A stretch of DNA of 55,612 bases from Arthrobacter sp. M2012083 (GTDB lineage: Bacteria; Actinomycetota; Actinomycetes; Actinomycetales; Micrococcaceae): assembly GCF_000281065.1 (NCBI RefSeq), contig NZ_AKKK01000030.1, forward strand, positions 1-55,612. Reading direction: 5' to 3'. Positions within the stretch are counted from its first letter, which is position 1, and every line of letters starts with the position of its first letter. Under the pieces are notes generated by a model that made no database searches, was not told the origin of the DNA, and saw only the letters and a program-made list of their open reading frames with translations. This document shows positions 1 through 8,772 of the stretch, piece after piece. A program made the position numbers and the translations under genes.

Positions 1-13
1 GAAGCGCCCCGCC

Positions 14-2125
14 ATGACCGTTACCACGGCCGTGGCGGGTGCTCCCGCACCTGCAGCGCCGACTGGACGAGATGTCCGCCCGCGCTCCGGACCGGTCCTG
101 GTGGCTGGCGCCGGGGTTGTCATCCTGGCTCTGTTTTCGATGATCCACCTCACGCAAGGAACGGCCGACGTCGGCCCTTTCCAGTTGCTGGGGCTGCTCA
201 CCGGAGACGCAACGGACCAGGAAACCGCAGTGTTGGTTGCCTCGCGGGTACCGCGACTGTTGGCCGGCTTGTTGGTCGGCGTGGCGTTGGGGGTGGCCGG
301 CGCAGCTTTGCAGTCGGCCACCCGCAACGTCCTTGCTTCCCCTGACACGCTGGCTGTGAACGCCGGCGCGCATTTCGCGATCGTGGCGGTGGCTGCATTC
401 GGCCTGACGCTTCCGGCACTCCTGTCCGGTGGCATCGCCTTCCTCGGCGGCCTCGCAGCGGCGGTGCTTGTTCTGGCGCTGTCAGGCGGTGGTGCCAATG
501 GCAACGGAGGCCCCATCCGCTTGGTGCTCGCCGGCACGGCGTTGGCGTTGGGCCTGCATTCGGCCACCAGCGCGCTTCTTCTTTTGTTTAGCCAGGAAAC
601 AACGGGTCTGTATGCATGGGGCCAGGGAAGTCTCGCCCAGTCCAGCACCGACGAGCTGATCCAGTTCACACCCATCGTTCTCGTGGCTATCACCGCACTC
701 TTCCTTCTCGCTCGTCGGATGGACCTGCTCGGGTTGGGTGACGACGCCTCCAGGCTGGCGGGTGCGGACCCCCGCCTGGCCCGGGTGGGCGCCGTCGTGC
801 TTGCCGTTGTCCTGTCAGCAGCGGCGGTGACGATCGCCGGCCCGATCGGATTTGTTGGACTCTGTGCTCCTGCAATCGTTCGTCTTCTGGCGTCACGTCT
901 TCGCGGCCTTGGCCGGCATAGGGCGCTGCTGCCCATCTCCGGCCTGGCCGGTGCAGTGGTGGTCATCGGAGCGGATGTCCTTGTCCGTGGTCTTTTCGGT
1001 GCCCAAGCCGGCGTTGAAGTCCCCACCGGCGCGGTCACTACGGTTTTCGGTGCCGTTTTCCTGGTGATCCTGGCCATGCGGATGTCCGATGCCGGGTTGA
1101 GTGTTGCAGGTGATGCCCTGGCAAGGCTTCGCACGCGCAGGTTCTTCCTCACTGTATTGATCGGGCTCATTGTCCTGCTCACTGGCTTGCTGGTGGCGGG
1201 TGCGCTACTGGGAGACGCGAAGCTCCTGCTCGGGGATCTCATGAATTGGATCACTGGACAGTCGGGAAACCGTGTCAGCGCCGTCCTTGGTACCCGTTTG
1301 CCTCGTGTCCTGGCGGCGGTCCTCGCAGGAGCGGCCCTTGCCCTCGCAGGTGCACTTATCCAAGCGGTATCCCGCAATTCCCTGGCCGAACCCGGCATTC
1401 TGGGCGTTTCCGGCGGTGGTGGCCTCGCGGCAATCATCGTCATCACCACTGTCCCGACGGCGGGCTCGTGGGTGGTCACCGGTTCCGCGCTTGGGGGAGC
1501 GGCCCTTTCTGCCCTGCTGGTCTTCGGATTGGCCTTCCGCGGCGGGCTTCAACAGAACAAGCTGGTGCTGATCGGCATCGGCATCTCCGCCGGGCTGGCG
1601 GCCGCTATCACCGTCCTTCTGGTGACGACAGACCCGTTCAACCAGACCAAGGCCCTTACCTGGCTGTCAGGCTCTACCTATGGACGCAACTTTGCCTCCG
1701 TCCTGCCACCGCTGCTGGCCTTGGTGCTTGCACTGCCTGTACTGGCGGGTATGAGGCGCGATCTCGACCTGATTGCCGTGGACGACGATTCTCCGCGCGT
1801 GCTGGGTATTGGGCTATCCGGATCCCGGGTGCTCCTTCTTACGGTGGCTGTGCTTTTAACCGCCGGTGCGGTCTCTTCGGTGGGCGTGATCGCCTTCGTG
1901 GGACTTGTGGCGCCGCACGCCGCCCGCACGCTTGTAGGCGCACGACACTCAAGGGTCCTGCCCGTTGCCGCATTGATCGGCGCGTGCACCGTGGTGCTCG
2001 CCGATGTCATGGGCCGCACGCTCATAGCGCCGGCCCAGATACCTGCCGGAATCATGACGGCGCTGGTCGGCGCCCCCTACTTTGTCTATCTGCTCTGGCG
2101 TTCACGGGTGGACCGCACTGTGTAA
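14..2125 (+). CDS. Fused FecCD-family iron-siderophore ABC permease (FhuB-like)
   Basis: Inner-membrane permease for Fe(III)-siderophore import, 703 residues. It consists of two tandem FecCD permease units, where most homologues have two separate proteins of about 330 residues. Each half has the family's conserved loop that contacts the ATPase: a GPIGFVGLCAP stretch near residue 276 and GVIAFVGLVAPH near residue 624. The first copy has Ala where the family usually has His after the Pro. Long hydrophobic segments throughout fit about 20 membrane helices. Only 13 bases lie upstream, so the rest of the operon (binding protein, ATPase) is probably outside the window. The ATG at 14 is the first in-frame start visible. 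The fusion is like Escherichia coli FhuB; the substrate cannot be read from sequence. Confidence 0.9.
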   Translation: MTVTTAVAGAPAPAAPTGRDVRPRSGPVLVAGAGVVILALFSMIHLTQGTADVGPFQLLGLLTGDATDQETAVLVASRVPRLLAGLLVGVALGVAGAALQSATRNVLASPDTLAVNAGAHFAIVAVAAFGLTLPALLSGGIAFLGGLAAAVLVLALSGGGANGNGGPIRLVLAGTALALGLHSATSALLLLFSQETTGLYAWGQGSLAQSSTDELIQFTPIVLVAITALFLLARRMDLLGLGDDASRLAGADPRLARVGAVVLAVVLSAAAVTIAGPIGFVGLCAPAIVRLLASRLRGLGRHRALLPISGLAGAVVVIGADVLVRGLFGAQAGVEVPTGAVTTVFGAVFLVILAMRMSDAGLSVAGDALARLRTRRFFLTVLIGLIVLLTGLLVAGALLGDAKLLLGDLMNWITGQSGNRVSAVLGTRLPRVLAAVLAGAALALAGALIQAVSRNSLAEPGILGVSGGGGLAAIIVITTVPTAGSWVVTGSALGGAALSALLVFGLAFRGGLQQNKLVLIGIGISAGLAAAITVLLVTTDPFNQTKALTWLSGSTYGRNFASVLPPLLALVLALPVLAGMRRDLDLIAVDDDSPRVLGIGLSGSRVLLLTVAVLLTAGAVSSVGVIAFVGLVAPHAARTLVGARHSRVLPVAALIGACTVVLADVMGRTLIAPAQIPAGIMTALVGAPYFVYLLWRSRVDRTV

Positions 2126-2166
2126 CCTGTCCGATATGTCGTCCGCCGACGAGCGGCTTCTACACA

Positions 2167-2172
2167 TAGGAT
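2167..2172 (+). promoter_or_regulatory. Leaderless-type -10 (TAGGAT) for the 2179 gene
   Basis: TAGGAT lies exactly 6 bases before the ATG at 2179 and there is no purine-rich ribosome site between them. This fits a TANNNT -10 with transcription starting at or next to the A of the ATG. No good -35 is visible. Confidence 0.5.
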
Positions 2173-2178
2173 CGACTC

Positions 2179-2574
2179 ATGGCCGGTTCCCTGGATGTCC
2201 TTGGCCCCATCCTGGAAATGATGACGTGGGTGGGGTTTGTCCCCGGCGTGCCGCTGCTTTTGTGGGCGTGGGTCATTGCCAAGCGCCGATGCGTTTGGAC
2301 CACCGCCGAGGGAGAACAGTTTGCCGCAGGCGGATTTCTGGGGGTGCGCTGGGTAGATCGGTCGAACGAGGAACAAAAGGTCCTGCTTGACATCCCTGCC
2401 CGTGACGGGAGCGTTGATTCAGGCGCTGTGCTTGTCCACTACGACCTCTGCCACCCGTCCCGATGCTCGCTGCATCCGCCGCGCCACGACAACACTGTTC
2501 TGATTCTCGGCTGGATCCTCACTGGTGTTGGGATACTGAGCACCCTCGGCGGGTTCGTCCTTCTCCTCCTCTAG
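2179..2574 (+). CDS. Hypothetical membrane protein, two helices
   Basis: I do not recognise the family. The 131 residues have a hydrophobic segment near residues 10-33 and another at the C terminus (about 108-131), with a soluble middle between them. The middle carries CHPSRC, a possible metal or disulfide pair, followed by a His-rich stretch (HPPRH). The protein is small, so both ends probably anchor one extracytoplasmic or cytoplasmic loop. The ATG at 2179 is chosen because TAGGAT sits 6 bases upstream, fitting a leaderless transcript. It follows the permease by 53 bases on the same strand but appears to have its own promoter, so a link to iron uptake is not implied. Confidence 0.6.
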   Translation: MAGSLDVLGPILEMMTWVGFVPGVPLLLWAWVIAKRRCVWTTAEGEQFAAGGFLGVRWVDRSNEEQKVLLDIPARDGSVDSGAVLVHYDLCHPSRCSLHPPRHDNTVLILGWILTGVGILSTLGGFVLLLL

Positions 2575-2584
2575 CGCGAACCCC

Positions 2585-2614
2585 TTGAACGTCTGATTGC
2601 TCCAGGGCTAGCAT
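2585..2614 (+). promoter_or_regulatory. Sigma-70-type promoter for the 2658 gene
   Basis: -35 TTGAAC at 2585-2590 and -10 TAGCAT at 2609-2614, spacer 18 bases. Transcription would start near 2621 and give a leader of about 37 bases ending in an AGGAG ribosome site before the ATG at 2658. Confidence 0.5.
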
Positions 2615-2657
2615 TTCCGCGCACGGTCATCGCGCACCGTAAACCTAGGAGACTGCT

Positions 2658-3278
2658 ATGAGTGAGACGACCGCAACCCTGATGGTGGACCTGATCATTT
2701 CCCTGGACGGCTATGCTTCTGCCGACGGTTGGCCTGGTTGGTGGGGATTGGAAGGTCCGGAGTACCTGGCCTGGTTGGCTGAAGAAGGAAAAAAAGACTT
2801 CACCACTCTGATGGGCGCGAAGACGTACCGGGTGATGTCCAGCATGTCGGAGGAAGCATCCGAAGACAGTTCAGGGTTCTCAGAGGAAGAGGGCGCCAGC
2901 CTGAGTGGACTGGCTGCCATGCCAAAGATTATCTTCTCTTCCACTCTGAAGGAGCCCTTGGCGTGGCCCAACTCGGAACTCATTTCGGGTGACGCTGTGG
3001 AAGCCGTCCGGGAACTCAAGCGGACCCGAACCGGCACGTTGAGCACTCTGGGCAGCTTGAGTCTTTGCCGTTCCCTGCTGACGGCCGGTCTGGTGGACAG
3101 GTATCGCTTGGTGATCTTTCCCGTAATCACCGGGAAGACCGGTAGTGAGCGAATTTATGACGGCTACCCGGATGTCGCCCTGGAATTGGTGGACAGCCGG
3201 ACATTCGATGGCCGCTCGCAGCTACTGGAGTACATACCCACTGTCATCGAGGGCCCGCCACCAGCCAGGCGGGAGTGA
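2658..3278 (+). CDS. Dihydrofolate reductase-fold protein (RibD C-terminal family)
   Basis: 206 residues of the RibD_C/DHFR-like family, a NADPH-binding reductase fold. The start MVDLIISLDGYAS is the typical first strand and loop. LMGAKTYRVM follows near residue 52, and a TLGSLSLCRSLL nucleotide-binding segment sits near residue 130. VDRYRLVIFPVITGKTG near residue 150 is the usual late strand. These proteins are common in actinobacteria as stand-alone genes with unknown substrates, and most are not true folate enzymes. AGGAG lies 7 bases before the ATG. A second member of the family is at 40986. Function beyond an NADPH-linked reductase fold is not supported. Confidence 0.8.
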   Translation: MSETTATLMVDLIISLDGYASADGWPGWWGLEGPEYLAWLAEEGKKDFTTLMGAKTYRVMSSMSEEASEDSSGFSEEEGASLSGLAAMPKIIFSSTLKEPLAWPNSELISGDAVEAVRELKRTRTGTLSTLGSLSLCRSLLTAGLVDRYRLVIFPVITGKTGSERIYDGYPDVALELVDSRTFDGRSQLLEYIPTVIEGPPPARRE

Positions 3279-3295
3279 ATTCATCAGCGGGTACC

Positions 3296-3736
3296 CTACC
3301 TAACGTTCAGTGCTTGATCTTCACTGACGTAGTCGAAGAGTGGAGCGAGGCAATCAGCGTAATGGGTCATGGCTTCGGCGAAAGTAAGCAACTTTGGTCC
3401 ATCGACGGCGTCGGCTGCCGAACCCTTCTCGACTGCCAGGTCCACGTGGCAGAGAAGTGGCTCGCGGCTGATGCCCTTGGCGGTCAAGGTGGCAATTCCC
3501 CAAGGATGGCTTGGGTCGCTCACTGAGATGCCCGCTGTATCGAAAGTGTCCCTCAGGACATAGTGGGTGACCGTTCGCCAGGACTGGATAAAGGGCTGGT
3601 GCAGTTGCTCAATCAGGTCGTCGTCGCGGCTGTTGTAGGCGTCCGAGAGAGCGGCGGAAAGAGCATCCCATTCCCGGGCATCGCGGACCATAAGATGCGC
3701 GGCCCGAAGGCGGGCAATGGTTTCATTCAACGTCAT
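3296..3736 (-). CDS. Conserved hypothetical protein
   Basis: A 146-residue soluble protein that I do not recognise. It is mostly helical, with an acidic N-terminal half (RDDDLIEQLHQPF), a WRTVTHYVLRDTF segment and a C-terminal MTHYADCLAPLFDYVSEDQ. No signal peptide or membrane segment is visible. The ATG at 3736 is preferred over the TTG at 3748 because GGGGA stands 6 bases upstream of it. It is tail-to-tail with the DHFR-like gene (17 bases between) and head-to-head with the PPOX gene at 3961. Nothing in the neighbourhood points to a role. Confidence 0.6.
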   Translation of the reverse strand: MTLNETIARLRAAHLMVRDAREWDALSAALSDAYNSRDDDLIEQLHQPFIQSWRTVTHYVLRDTFDTAGISVSDPSHPWGIATLTAKGISREPLLCHVDLAVEKGSAADAVDGPKLLTFAEAMTHYADCLAPLFDYVSEDQALNVR

Positions 3737-3960
3737 GGTAGTCCCCAAACTTCCCGTCGTTTTGCCTGGCCCGAATGGGCAGGCCTGACCGCCGTCGGCA
3801 TGTCACTATCAAACAGAACGGATGAAGCCGCAGCATGATTCCCCGAATAGCGGTCCTCTTGTTTGGCGCCGGCATTCCTTGGGCGCCTAGCAAATCAGTA
3901 GCCTTACTAATAGGGTGGTTGTGGGGAAAGCCCCCGGACGCGATGAGAAGTGAGGCCCGC

Positions 3961-4443
3961 ATGACTGAAGAGCAACCCATCAGTAAAGTCACGGACATCA
4001 TCAACGATTCCAAGATCGGAATGCTGACCACCGTCAATGAAGAAGGTGCGCTGGTCAGCCGGCCGCTGGCTGTCCAGGAAGTCAAGGACGACGGCGACAT
4101 GTGGTTCTTTACGGGACTGGGGACCTCACAGGTTGCCCATGTGAGACAGGATCCGCGAGTCAATGTTTCCTTCGGCAAGAACACCGAGTGGGTGTCTGTA
4201 GCCGGGACTGCCCACGTGGTCACGGACCGGCAGAAGATCCACGAGATGTGGAACCAGGTTGTAGAGGCGTGGTTCCCTGACGGTCCGGACACCCCGGAAG
4301 TTTGCCTGATCCACGTAGATTCCGACTCGGCAGAGTATTGGACGAGCCCGGGCGGAACGGCCGCAACGGTACTTCAATGGGTCAAGTCCAAGGTCACCCA
4401 CTCCCGCTTCAGCGTGGGCGAAAGCGGCACAGTGGAACTATGA
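3961..4443 (+). CDS. Pyridoxamine 5'-phosphate oxidase-like flavin protein (general stress protein 26 type)
   Basis: 160 residues with a split-barrel flavin fold. The N-terminal KVTDIINDSKIGMLTTVNE strand, then SRPLAVQEVKDDGDMWFFT, and NVSFGKNTEWVSVAGTA are the usual order in the general stress protein 26 branch of the PPOX family. Such proteins bind FMN or F420, and few have known substrates. The ATG at 3961 is chosen because a GAAGTGAGG ribosome site precedes it by about 4 bases and family similarity begins there; the longer reading frame from 3835 would add 42 residues unlike the family. TAGGGT at 3911-3916 may be its -10. The DksA-like gene begins 6 bases after its stop, so the two are probably co-translated. 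Confidence 0.8.
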   Translation: MTEEQPISKVTDIINDSKIGMLTTVNEEGALVSRPLAVQEVKDDGDMWFFTGLGTSQVAHVRQDPRVNVSFGKNTEWVSVAGTAHVVTDRQKIHEMWNQVVEAWFPDGPDTPEVCLIHVDSDSAEYWTSPGGTAATVLQWVKSKVTHSRFSVGESGTVEL

Positions 4444-4449
4444 ACCACC

Positions 4450-4803
4450 ATGGTTGACGCCGAGCGGTTCCGGGTCCTTTTAGAGGAGGAGCGGGGTCGC
4501 AAACTCGAACTGCTCAAGGCGCTGCGAAACGACATCAGCTCGGTGAGCCTCGCCCGGCAAGACTCCAATGTGGACGACGAACACGATCCCGAGGGCAGCA
4601 CCATAGCCTTCGAGCTCTCCCAAGCATCCGCCCTTATGGGCCAGAGCCGGGTTGGTTTGGAACAGATCGACGAGGCATTGGCGAGGATAGCGGCGGGCAC
4701 CTACGGACGATGTGCGGTTTGCGGCGTGGCCATTCCCGAAGGCAGGCTGGAGGCCAGGCCGTGGACGCCGTTCTGCGTCAACCATGCTTCAGGAAGAAGC
4801 TGA
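4450..4803 (+). CDS. DksA/TraR-family zinc-finger protein with a C-C-C-H site
   Basis: 117 residues. A helical N-terminal part (about 1-75, acidic, coiled-coil-like) is followed by the TraR/DksA C4-type finger. The ligands are Cys88, Cys91, Cys109 and His112, so the usual fourth Cys is replaced by His (FCVNHA). Family members bind in the RNA polymerase secondary channel or act as stress regulators; in actinobacteria many are short and unstudied. The start ATG is 6 bases after the stop of the PPOX-like gene with no clear ribosome site, so translation is probably coupled. RNA polymerase binding is an inference from family membership only. Confidence 0.75.
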   Translation: MVDAERFRVLLEEERGRKLELLKALRNDISSVSLARQDSNVDDEHDPEGSTIAFELSQASALMGQSRVGLEQIDEALARIAAGTYGRCAVCGVAIPEGRLEARPWTPFCVNHASGRS

Positions 4804-4804
4804 G

Positions 4805-5065
4805 TCAGCTGGACATTCCCGGCGAAACCGGCACGAACTCAATGCCCTGCTGGACCTTCTTCCTGGGGCCCCGGTTGAATCCTTTGGCGTCCAGATGATT
4901 GCCGGCGCGGTAGGCTGCCAGCGCTTCGTCATAGATTTCGTTGAGCCGCCGCCCGGTGAAGACTTCCGAGGTTCCGTCGGCGAAAACCACGCTCACCGAC
5001 ACGCTTCCCGGGAAGTGCCTGTTCATTCGGATAAAGCCTTGCGCGTCCTGCTGCAGGGAAATCAA
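4805..5065 (-). CDS. Small conserved hypothetical protein
   Basis: 86 residues, family not recognised. It is a basic-ended soluble protein: a beta-rich N-terminal half (SVSVSVVFADGTSEVF), then RRLNEIYDEALAAYRAG and a Gly/Arg/Lys-rich tail (KGFNRGPRKKVQQG). The TTG at 5065 gives the longest form, with AAGGGCGG 6 bases upstream; an internal ATG at 5026 would give 73 residues. It ends one base from the end of the DksA-like gene on the other strand. The coding call rests on an intact frame and sensible composition, so confidence is moderate. Confidence 0.45.
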   Translation of the reverse strand: MISLQQDAQGFIRMNRHFPGSVSVSVVFADGTSEVFTGRRLNEIYDEALAAYRAGNHLDAKGFNRGPRKKVQQGIEFVPVSPGMSS

Positions 5066-5247
5066 GAAGTCCGCCCTTTCGACGATTGATACCTACAGTC
5101 TCCCAGCAGTGGCCGAAACACGGTGACACGGCCGGCTCGGCGCAGGAACCCTGGTGATGGCCGCCCGCCGCCCTTGCCATGACAGGTCTCCGCTCGCTGA
5201 GGCGATGTATCCGTCCGAGCTGGCTGCCACGCCCCCGAACACCTTAC

Positions 5248-6519
5248 TCATGGCAAGGATTCCGTGTCCGGGGACGTTTCAGTTGTGCTGGCCCGATCGG
5301 CTGCTGCGCCCTGCTTCCGGCTGGCCAGCAGGAACGGCAGCGCGATGAGCTCGATGAATCCTGCCATAGCCAGGGATGCCGGATAGCCGTAGAGGTCGGC
5401 TCCCCGGCCCAGGACGGGCTGGATGACTACTCCGCCGCTGGAACCCATCAGCGAATCGAAGCTCAGGACCGTGGCGCGCTGCTTCGAAGGGATCATGTCG
5501 TTGACATAGGCCTGCCGGACGGGTGTGGCGGCAGAACCGACCACCGCCCAGAGTGCGAGCAATATCAACGCCACCCAGAAGATACGGGTGAATCCGAGGA
5601 CCAGTAGGATGACGCCACCCACCGCCGCTCCAACGATGAGCACGGAGGTCCGCTTGTGGAACAGCCGCCGGGCGTGCGGCGCGAGCCAGCCCCCCAGGAT
5701 CTGCGAACCCGCAACGATCGCGGCGGCCAAGCCCGCGATCGAGTAGGCCCTGGGATCGCCAAAGAGGTCAAGCAGGTACGGCTGCAGTGCGTAGAAGACG
5801 TAAATCCCGACGCCGGCGCTGAAGGGGGCGGCCAGCATGACGTACCGCACTGGCGGGTTTTTCAAGCCGTTCTCGATCGACGCGGACAGCACGGCCTTGG
5901 TCGCGCGGAGGGGATGTGTCGAACGCTCAGGCGTGAAGCCGACGTCGTGCATGAGTCCAAAGGCCACAGCAAACATGGCCAGCAGAACCAGCACCCGAAG
6001 GAGGAAGGGCACGCCAAGATTGGTGGCCTGGGCAATCACCCCTCCTGCTACTGAGCCCACGAGCATCGCAACACCCTGCACCATCTGGCCTCGGCCAAGC
6101 ACAGATTCCAGCCCGCCTTCGTAGCCCGAGAAACGCAGGGCATCCACGAGCCATGCTTCAACAGCACCGGAGAAGAACGTAAAGCCGAGGCCCAGGAGAA
6201 CCGAGACCACAGCCCACATCCAGAACGGCGCGGAGATCTGCCACATCACGAAGTACAGATAAGTGGACACGGCCAGCGTCACCGTTCCCAGCAGGAATGA
6301 CGCCCGCCGGCCCCATCCGTCGGCGATCACTCCCGTAGGGACCTCAAACAGCACCATGCCCACGGTGAAGAAGGCGTTGGCGGCAAACGCCTCCAGGTTA
6401 CTTAAACCGGCATCCAGCAGGAACAGGGTATTGATTCCCCAGATGAAGGAGGCCGCAACGGTATTGCCCAGCGTCAATGTCAGATAAACGCGTTGGATCT
6501 TTCGGGCGGCGTCATTCAT
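5248..6519 (-). CDS. MFS transporter
   Basis: 423-residue major facilitator with about 12 hydrophobic segments. The family's loop 2-3 motif is present as GVIADGWGRRASF near residue 60, following FEVPTG. The second half repeats the layout (about residues 205-400) and the tail is hydrophilic (TSTETSPDTESLP-like). The ATG at 6519 is preferred over the GTG at 6555 because a GAGGGCGG ribosome site precedes it. It lies 137 bases downstream of the flavin monooxygenase on the same strand, so it could import or export that enzyme's aromatic substrate. That is context only: the sequence resembles drug/metabolite carriers in general. Confidence 0.85.
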   Translation of the reverse strand: MNDAARKIQRVYLTLTLGNTVAASFIWGINTLFLLDAGLSNLEAFAANAFFTVGMVLFEVPTGVIADGWGRRASFLLGTVTLAVSTYLYFVMWQISAPFWMWAVVSVLLGLGFTFFSGAVEAWLVDALRFSGYEGGLESVLGRGQMVQGVAMLVGSVAGGVIAQATNLGVPFLLRVLVLLAMFAVAFGLMHDVGFTPERSTHPLRATKAVLSASIENGLKNPPVRYVMLAAPFSAGVGIYVFYALQPYLLDLFGDPRAYSIAGLAAAIVAGSQILGGWLAPHARRLFHKRTSVLIVGAAVGGVILLVLGFTRIFWVALILLALWAVVGSAATPVRQAYVNDMIPSKQRATVLSFDSLMGSSGGVVIQPVLGRGADLYGYPASLAMAGFIELIALPFLLASRKQGAAADRASTTETSPDTESLP

Positions 6520-6656
6520 GGTGTCGCCGCCCTCGCCGGTGCGAGGAGGGGCCACCAGCTAATTCTCGTCCCGTTGCCCGTTATCCACCAGAGCCCGGAG
6601 GATGGCGACCTACGGCTCATGAGCCGTGGTACGTCCTGGGGGTACCGTCCAGCGTT

Positions 6657-8591
6657 CTATGCCTGGTTGCTCACCAGGCCCGGCTTCTTCGCCGTGACTT
6701 CAGTACGTCCCGCTGACAGCAGCGGCGCAAAGAAGTCGCCGAGTTCAGCCGTCGCTGTCAGCGGCAGCACAGTGGCGACGTATTGGTCCGGGCGGACCAC
6801 TACAACCACGCCATCGCGACTGAGGCCGCGGAGCTCGAAGATGTCGTTGTTGGGGTCTGCTCCGAAGACCTTCTCAAGGTAGGTGAGCTTGAACGGCCCA
6901 ACGGTTGGTTTGAACGCCGCCGGTACCGCATTGATATCAATGTTCGTGTGGTCCTGCTGGTAGATCACCTTCACGTCGAACCAGGCATCGCGGTCAGCGT
7001 CCGACGGCGTCGCGGCCAGCGGCGAGTCCGGCGAGTTCGCGATCCACTCGGCGAAGTCCGCCACAGGTCCCTGGGATCCAGCCTGCGCCGCGTCAGCGAA
7101 GACATAGATGCGCCAGCGGCCGTCCGCTTTGGCGTGGTGGCCGAGGTGCATGGGGTTGGTGTCGCAGACCCGCTGGACCGGGGCGGACTTGAAGCGCTTG
7201 CCCACAGGGAAGCCGGTGGCGAGGTCCTGGTGCTGCGCTTCGGCGATGACCAGGGATGGGGTGTATTGGGTCATGAAGCCGGCGGGGAACTCGGCAGTGC
7301 TGGTGTAGAAAGTCTCCAGTTCTGCGGGGTCTTCGAACTCTTCGGGCTTCTTGGCCATCAGCGTGGACCACTGCTTGTCGAAGTCGATGAGGTTCTTCGC
7401 CACTACCTGCCGTTCGGCCGAGTAGGTGTCCAGCAGGGACTCAGGGCTGCGGCCCTCGAGGACGTGGCCGAGTTTCCAGCCGATGTTGAAGCCGTCCTGC
7501 ATGGAGACGTTCATTCCCTGCCCGGCTTTGGCGCTGTGGGTGTGGCAGGCGTCGCCGGTGATGAAAACCCGCGGGGTGCGCTTGCCGCGCTCCTCCGGCA
7601 GAACGTCGTCGAACCTGTCCGTGAGCCGGTGGCCTACCTCGTACACGCTGTGCCAGGCCACGTTGCGCACGTCCAGCGTGTAGGGGTGAAGGATGTCGTT
7701 GGCTTTCTGGATGATCTGTTCGATGGTGGTTTTGCGCACGGCGCCTTTGTCATTGGGGTTAACCTCGCCCAGGTCCACGTACATGCGGAACAGGTGGCCG
7801 CCTTCGCGGGGGATCAGCAGGATACTGCCACCGGCGCCGGACTGGATGGCGCACTTGGTGCGGATGTCAGGGAAGTCGGTGACGGCAAGGACGTCCATGA
7901 CGCCCCAAGCGTGGTTGGCTTGGTCGCCGGCGAGGTGACATCCGATGGACTCACGGACCTTGCTGCGCGCTCCGTCTGCGCCCACCACATATTTGGCACG
8001 GATAACCCGTTCCCGGCCTTCGTTGGGCCCGGATGTGTGGCCAAGGGTCACCTCCACCGGGTAGTCGCCCTCGCCTGTGACGTTGAGGCTGTGGAACTCG
8101 TAGCCGTAGTCCGGTGTCATGCGTGTGGGGGAGTTGGCCATGAATTCTGCGAAGTAGTCCAGGACCCGGGCCTGATTAACGATCAGGTGTGGGAACTCAC
8201 TGATCCCAGCGGGATCATCCACGGCGCGTGCGGCCCGGACGATTCGCGAATGATCGGCCGGATCCGGCTTCCAAAACGCCATCTCGGTAATCCGGTACGC
8301 CTCGGCCGTGATGCGCTCCGCAAATCCAAAGGCTTGGAAAGTCTCGACGCTGCGGGCCTGGATGCCATCGGCCTGGCCTATGGCCAAACGCCCGGGGCGG
8401 CGCTCAATGATGCGTGTGGTGACGTCCGGGAACTGGGAAAGCTGTGCCGCGGTCAACATACCCGCGGGGCCAGTGCCCACGATGAGGACATCCACTTCGT
8501 CGGGAAGCTCGGCCGGGCGGTTGATTCCGACGCCAGCGGCCGGTTCGACTCGGGGGTCACCGGATACGTAACCGTGGTGGTGGAACTGCAC
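6657..8591 (-). CDS. FAD-dependent aromatic monooxygenase (3-hydroxybenzoate 4-monooxygenase / phenol 2-monooxygenase type)
   Basis: 644-residue class A flavin hydroxylase that would add an OH to a phenolic ring using NADPH and O2. Residues 39-44 form the GxGxxG FAD site (GTGPAG), the DG motif appears as GADGARSKVR near 213, and the GD motif as ITGDACHTHSAKAGQGMN near 353. The roughly 190 C-terminal residues form the thioredoxin-like dimer domain found in phenol hydroxylase and MobA-type 3-hydroxybenzoate 4-hydroxylase. Length matches those enzymes (about 640-665) rather than the 390-residue PobA class. It starts at GTG 8591 behind GAGGAAAG. A 29-bp operator-like palindrome lies 42 bases upstream. 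The substrate is inferred, not proven. Confidence 0.85.
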   Translation of the reverse strand: MQFHHHGYVSGDPRVEPAAGVGINRPAELPDEVDVLIVGTGPAGMLTAAQLSQFPDVTTRIIERRPGRLAIGQADGIQARSVETFQAFGFAERITAEAYRITEMAFWKPDPADHSRIVRAARAVDDPAGISEFPHLIVNQARVLDYFAEFMANSPTRMTPDYGYEFHSLNVTGEGDYPVEVTLGHTSGPNEGRERVIRAKYVVGADGARSKVRESIGCHLAGDQANHAWGVMDVLAVTDFPDIRTKCAIQSGAGGSILLIPREGGHLFRMYVDLGEVNPNDKGAVRKTTIEQIIQKANDILHPYTLDVRNVAWHSVYEVGHRLTDRFDDVLPEERGKRTPRVFITGDACHTHSAKAGQGMNVSMQDGFNIGWKLGHVLEGRSPESLLDTYSAERQVVAKNLIDFDKQWSTLMAKKPEEFEDPAELETFYTSTAEFPAGFMTQYTPSLVIAEAQHQDLATGFPVGKRFKSAPVQRVCDTNPMHLGHHAKADGRWRIYVFADAAQAGSQGPVADFAEWIANSPDSPLAATPSDADRDAWFDVKVIYQQDHTNIDINAVPAAFKPTVGPFKLTYLEKVFGADPNNDIFELRGLSRDGVVVVVRPDQYVATVLPLTATAELGDFFAPLLSAGRTEVTAKKPGLVSNQA

Positions 8592-8632
8592 GGGCTTTCC
8601 TCACTTCTTTGTGGGCTATTTTATAAGTTGTT

Positions 8633-8661
8633 CGATAATAGAACACAGTGTTCAATTATCG
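8633..8661. promoter_or_regulatory. 29-bp operator-like palindrome upstream of the monooxygenase
   Basis: Outer arms CGATAAT (8633-8639) and ATTATCG (8655-8661) and inner arms GAACA (8641-8645) and TGTTC (8649-8653) are exactly complementary. Only the bases between the arms and the 3-base centre break symmetry. It sits in an AT-rich intergenic region, 42-70 bases before the monooxygenase start and beside a TATAAA-like -10 on the minus strand. It probably binds a dimeric repressor or activator; no regulator gene is adjacent. Confidence 0.65.
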
Positions 8662-8772
8662 CTCATGCAATCGTAATGCAGCTCACAGTGGTGTTCAAGT
8701 CCCTGAAGAGTCTTATGACGGAACCTTGTGTAGCCTCCGGCGGATTGAACCAAGGGCATGTCAGGATCAGGT

